Shown here: piece by piece, positions 5,129 through 7,638 of the stretch | Numbering within the stretch: position 1 is the stretch's first letter | Layout: each line of letters begins with the position of its first letter | Source of the DNA: Candidatus Heimdallarchaeota archaeon | Lineage (GTDB): Archaea > Asgardarchaeota > Heimdallarchaeia > Heimdallarchaeales > Heimdallarchaeaceae | DNA: 7,638 nucleotides | Direction of reading: 5' to 3' | Assembly: GCA_016839875.1 (NCBI GenBank) | Contig: JAEOTK010000195.1 | Coordinates: 1 to 7,638, forward strand | Notes under the pieces: generated by a model | Databases searched by the model: none | What the model was told of the DNA's origin: nothing | Seen by the model: only the letters and a program-made list of their open reading frames with translations | Position numbers and translations under genes: made by a program

Positions 5129-6391
5129 ATGAAGCATATTAATGGAGAAAAAAGCTTAGAAGATAACCCTTTTCGAAAAAATATTCCAATTGTTATTGTT
5201 GGGATTCTTGGTATGTTCACTATAGCTTCAGTTGGAATGTTGCATACTAATGAAAAGGAATTCATCCAGCTTTTCTTGCCACTTGCATCTAATTTTCAGA
5301 TATCTCTTTATGATACTATTTTTTACATCTCATATCTTGTGTTTGGAATAATACTTGGAGTAATCTCTGACAGGTTAGGAAAACGCAAGATGTTTATTCT
5401 TATAGGTAGTGTCGGATCAGCATTATTCTCTTGGCTTCTAACTATCTCCCCAACTTTTTCAATTCTTCTTGTCTTTCGTTTTCTTCAAGGAACTTTTACA
5501 GTATTAGCCTGGCAAACATTTATGACTCTTGTCTTAGATATTTCAACTTCTAATTCTCGGGGAAAGAACATGGGCATATTCGGAACATTTCTAGCAATAT
5601 CAATGGGTTTGAGTCCAATGATTGGAGGTTTTCTTGCAGATGCAGGTGTGTTTTTACCTTACTATGTAGCAGTGATTTTTAATGGTCTTGTATTCATCCT
5701 TTCTATCTTCCTTATAACAGAACCAAAGGATCTTAGCAAAAGACCATCAATCATTCAAAACTTTAAAGCAGCTGTAAATAATTCTAAACTTATAATTCCA
5801 GCAAGCTATAATTTTATTGATCGATTTCATATGGGTTTTATACTTTTCGCATTACCGCTACTAATTCTTGATGTGTTAGGTTTAAGTCCAAGTATGAGAG
5901 GGATAGCTTTGGCAATTTTTGGTTTACCTTTTATGCTTCTTCAATACCCTTTCGGGAAATTGAGCGATAAATATGGGAGATATGTTTTCATAGTAATAGG
6001 AAGTATTGGGTATGGGATTATCCTTAGTTTAATCGGATTTTTGGGTACTATCAGCTTTTCTTTTCTAGTTGTAGCTCTACTATTTCTAGGGATACTATCT
6101 GGAATTACTGGTCCCCCAAACATGGCTCTTGTAGCTGATTATGTAAGAAAAGAAGATCGAGCAATGGGGATGGGATTCTTTAATTTTGCAGGTAACTTAG
6201 GGATAGTTTTGGGACCTTTAGTTGGAGGTATTTTGTTAATTAATTTCAACTTCGTCATTGCCTTTATCTGGATGGGAATTATTGAATTCCTTGGAGTTGT
6301 AATAAACATATTATTACTTAGATTCAAGTTTAAACAAAAGAAGGTTTTCGGAAAAAGTGAGATAGTAGCAAGTATTGGTCCAAATGATTAG
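5129..6391 (+). CDS. Major facilitator superfamily transporter, probable drug/H+ antiporter type
   Basis: A 420-residue protein with about 12 predicted membrane helices in two six-helix halves, joined by a cytoplasmic loop (about 198-222). The signature motif A lies between helices 2 and 3 (GVISDRLGKRK, 77-87) and is repeated in weaker form in the second half (GKLSDKYGR, 276-284), as expected for MFS. The RFLQG segment (117-121) and GLSPMIGGFLAD (160-171, motif C-like) point to the proton-driven export branch; GNLGIVLGPLVGG (355-367) is the matching element in the second half. The N-terminal 18 residues are polar and probably cytoplasmic. The substrate cannot be deduced. The ATG at 5129 is the first good start; no strong SD is present. 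It converges on the hydrolase gene with only 19 bp between stop codons. Confidence 0.88.
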   Translation: MKHINGEKSLEDNPFRKNIPIVIVGILGMFTIASVGMLHTNEKEFIQLFLPLASNFQISLYDTIFYISYLVFGIILGVISDRLGKRKMFILIGSVGSALFSWLLTISPTFSILLVFRFLQGTFTVLAWQTFMTLVLDISTSNSRGKNMGIFGTFLAISMGLSPMIGGFLADAGVFLPYYVAVIFNGLVFILSIFLITEPKDLSKRPSIIQNFKAAVNNSKLIIPASYNFIDRFHMGFILFALPLLILDVLGLSPSMRGIALAIFGLPFMLLQYPFGKLSDKYGRYVFIVIGSIGYGIILSLIGFLGTISFSFLVVALLFLGILSGITGPPNMALVADYVRKEDRAMGMGFFNFAGNLGIVLGPLVGGILLINFNFVIAFIWMGIIEFLGVVINILLLRFKFKQKKVFGKSEIVASIGPND

Positions 6392-6410
6392 AAGAGTCGA
6401 AAGAGCAATC

Positions 6411-7286
6411 TTATTTCAATCCATTTTCTATTTCTTCTAGTATCCCTTTTAGCTCTCTTTCATCCTCTGGTTTAATAAATGGATTTTCAATTTCGGATTT
6501 AATTTTTAGCAGAAACTTCTTAGCTTCTTCATCTCTTCCCTCTTTCTTCAGATTTTTAGCAATGTTAACCATTCCCCATCTATACATCAATCCATGAACA
6601 TTAGTGAAGTCAGTAAAATCCACATCAAGATTCTTGAAACGTTTAATATAATCAATTGTAAAATCTATAAATTCAGTATCTTCCAGAACCTTCTCATGAC
6701 CAAGTATCATTTTATTGAATTCTATCTTCTTAATACTCTCTAGTGTTTCAATAAATTGATCTAGATTAGGCCAGTTTATAGAAGGTAGGGGATGAACTAG
6801 AAGATCTCCAATTAGAAGAACTTTATCTACACTATCATAGCAACATGCAGAATCCTTTGTGTGACCAGGAGCATAGAAGAATTCAACTCCTTCATCAACA
6901 AAATTCAGCCGATCTGTGAAAGTAAGGTTTGGTAAAAGTATTTTTTCAACAGCAGGTTTGTATGCATCGTATTTACTCAGAAGATCAATGGTTGCTTGAA
7001 ACTCCTCATTACTGAAATAATGCGCAATTATATGTTTTGATTCAATAATCTCATTCCCACCCATATGATCAAGATGACCATGAGTGTTAAAGAGTATAAT
7101 AGGTTTTGTTAAGAGATTGTTTTCTTCTAAATATTTCTTCACATCTTCCATTTGATTTTCCATTACAACTCCAGAGTCAATAATGAAAAGATAATTCGGA
7201 CTGTTAATGCAATAAACTTGAACTGTGAAAGGATCACTTGGAAGATTAAATAATATCCCCCTACTCCCTATTTTTTGTACTTTCAT
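6411..7286 (-). CDS. Metallo-beta-lactamase-fold hydrolase
   Basis: A 291-residue cytoplasmic protein. All ligands for a two-metal site are present: THGHLDH (68-74; His69, His71, Asp73, His74), His142 in the GHT motif, Asp161 in IGD, and His197 in LGHE. The layout resembles glyoxalase II-like and broad MBL hydrolases, with an early strand pair (YLFIIDSGV) and an insertion around 92-120. After the MBL core (about 1-205) there is a mainly helical, Lys/Glu-rich tail of about 85 residues (IKRFKNLDVDF, then NIAKNLKKEGRDEEAKKFLLKIKSEIE), which may serve in dimer contacts or the substrate pocket. It lacks the ETHE1-type GRDD motif and any rhodanese domain, so it is not a second persulfide dioxygenase. 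The substrate is unknown. A TATA box centred 25 nt upstream supports a leaderless start at the ATG; the upstream in-frame ATG at 7304 is followed by a stop. Confidence 0.85.
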   Translation of the reverse strand: MKVQKIGSRGILFNLPSDPFTVQVYCINSPNYLFIIDSGVVMENQMEDVKKYLEENNLLTKPIILFNTHGHLDHMGGNEIIESKHIIAHYFSNEEFQATIDLLSKYDAYKPAVEKILLPNLTFTDRLNFVDEGVEFFYAPGHTKDSACCYDSVDKVLLIGDLLVHPLPSINWPNLDQFIETLESIKKIEFNKMILGHEKVLEDTEFIDFTIDYIKRFKNLDVDFTDFTNVHGLMYRWGMVNIAKNLKKEGRDEEAKKFLLKIKSEIENPFIKPEDERELKGILEEIENGLK

Positions 7287-7306
7287 GATTCAGAAGCATT
7301 TCATAC

Positions 7307-7315
7307 ACTTATATT
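7307..7315 (-). promoter_or_regulatory. TATA box for the metallo-hydrolase gene (leaderless)
   Basis: The minus strand reads AATATAAGT, centred 25 nt before the ATG at 7286, so transcription should begin at or next to the start codon. No SD is present. Confidence 0.5.
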
Positions 7316-7355
7316 ACTTTACGAAATCCTTGCTTTTGATTCTAATCTAGGAAAA

Positions 7356-7363
7356 CTTTATTT
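7356..7363 (+). promoter_or_regulatory. Candidate TATA box for the secreted protein at the window end
   Basis: CTTTATTT is centred about 52 nt before the ATG at 7412, which would give a leader of about 25 nt. That leader ends with GTGAT (7403-7407), a partial archaeal SD four bases before the ATG. Confidence 0.3.
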
Positions 7364-7411
7364 CTTTCCTTCTGTATACCTTTAGTTTAATCAGAAGTTT
7401 AAGTGATAAAT

Positions 7412-7638
7412 ATGAAAACAAAGAAATTATTTTTAACTTTGATTTTGCTTTTCTTTCTTAGCTTCAGTGTTTTTGCACTAAACAATGCAAATACAAATGC
7501 TATGCAAGAGGGTGAAAAACAAGGTTTCTCAAGTATCAATTCTGAGCTTGCAGATTGGCAATGGGATTCAATAGAACTTATCTCTACAGAAAGTGATGGC
7601 TTTTCTAATACACCCTCAGCTGCATTAGACAGTCAAGG
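7412..7638 (+). CDS. N-terminus of a secreted protein, probable beta-propeller (3' partial)
   Basis: Only the first 75 residues are in the window; the frame is open at the edge. It starts MKTKKLFLTLILLFFLSFSVFA, a clear Sec signal peptide with basic n-region and hydrophobic core, probably cut after Ala22. A polar, Asn/Gln/Glu-rich stretch follows, then DWQWDSIELISTESDGFSNTPSAALDSQ. The pattern of a Ser-rich turn followed by S-x-x-P-S-x-A-x-D-S is typical of the first blade of BNR/sialidase-like propellers and similar repeat proteins, which usually continue with a GNxHVxW strand. I infer an exported protein with beta-propeller repeats; the enzymatic or adhesive role cannot be seen. The preceding hydrolase gene is divergent. 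Confidence 0.7.
   Translation, partial: MKTKKLFLTLILLFFLSFSVFALNNANTNAMQEGEKQGFSSINSELADWQWDSIELISTESDGFSNTPSAALDSQ

Noticed and set aside
4975..5265. 96-aa minus-strand frame across the MFS 5' end
   Set aside because: It overlaps the well-supported MFS N-terminus and has no motif or start signal; it would also run through the MFS promoter.

Overview
The window reads as a piece of an AT-rich archaeal genome. Several genes have a TATA-like box centred about 25-32 nt before the ATG and no Shine-Dalgarno (SD) sequence, which suggests leaderless transcripts. The clearest SD motif (GAGGTGA) matches the archaeal 16S tail. The protein content fits Asgard archaea, possibly the Heimdallarchaeia side: membrane proteins with terminal double-CxxC zinc ribbons, family-5 solute-binding-protein derivatives, Sec-type secreted proteins and a persulfide dioxygenase. 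The lineage is an inference from style only; no rRNA or marker gene is present.

Layout. Positions 3-305 (+) hold the C-terminal end of a membrane-anchored extracytoplasmic protein. It converges on a six-helix HdeD/DUF308 protein (356-904, -). From 1100 to 3472 all genes run on the minus strand: a persulfide dioxygenase-rhodanese fusion (2408-3472), a two-helix zinc-ribbon protein (1964-2332), a 4-oxalocrotonate tautomerase-like enzyme (1721-1903) and a nitroreductase (1100-1603). After the nitroreductase lies a decayed copy of the tautomerase 3' end (1042-1089). A divergent intergenic region (3473-3659) leads to a secreted 261-aa protein (3660-4445, +), which looks like a single, circularly permuted lobe of a family-5 ABC solute-binding protein. 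A pyrimidine tract follows it. It converges on a second two-helix zinc-ribbon protein (4502-4897, -). A second divergent region (4898-5128) leads to an MFS transporter (5129-6391, +), convergent with a metallo-beta-lactamase-fold hydrolase (6411-7286, -). The window ends inside a secreted protein with a probable beta-propeller start (7412 onward, +).

How the genes may work together. The minus-strand block from 1100 to 3472 looks like a detoxification or redox neighbourhood. The dioxygenase-rhodanese fusion should oxidise persulfides with O2 and move sulfane sulfur. The nitroreductase is an FMN enzyme for electrophilic substrates, and the tautomerase acts on keto-enol substrates. Most genes seem to have their own promoter, so this is proximity rather than a proven operon. 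The two most notable observations are the permuted binding-protein lobe and the 47-48 bp duplicated tautomerase 3' end that brackets the nitroreductase. No tRNA, rRNA, CRISPR array, transposase or integrase was seen, and no gene-free stretch exceeds 300 bases.
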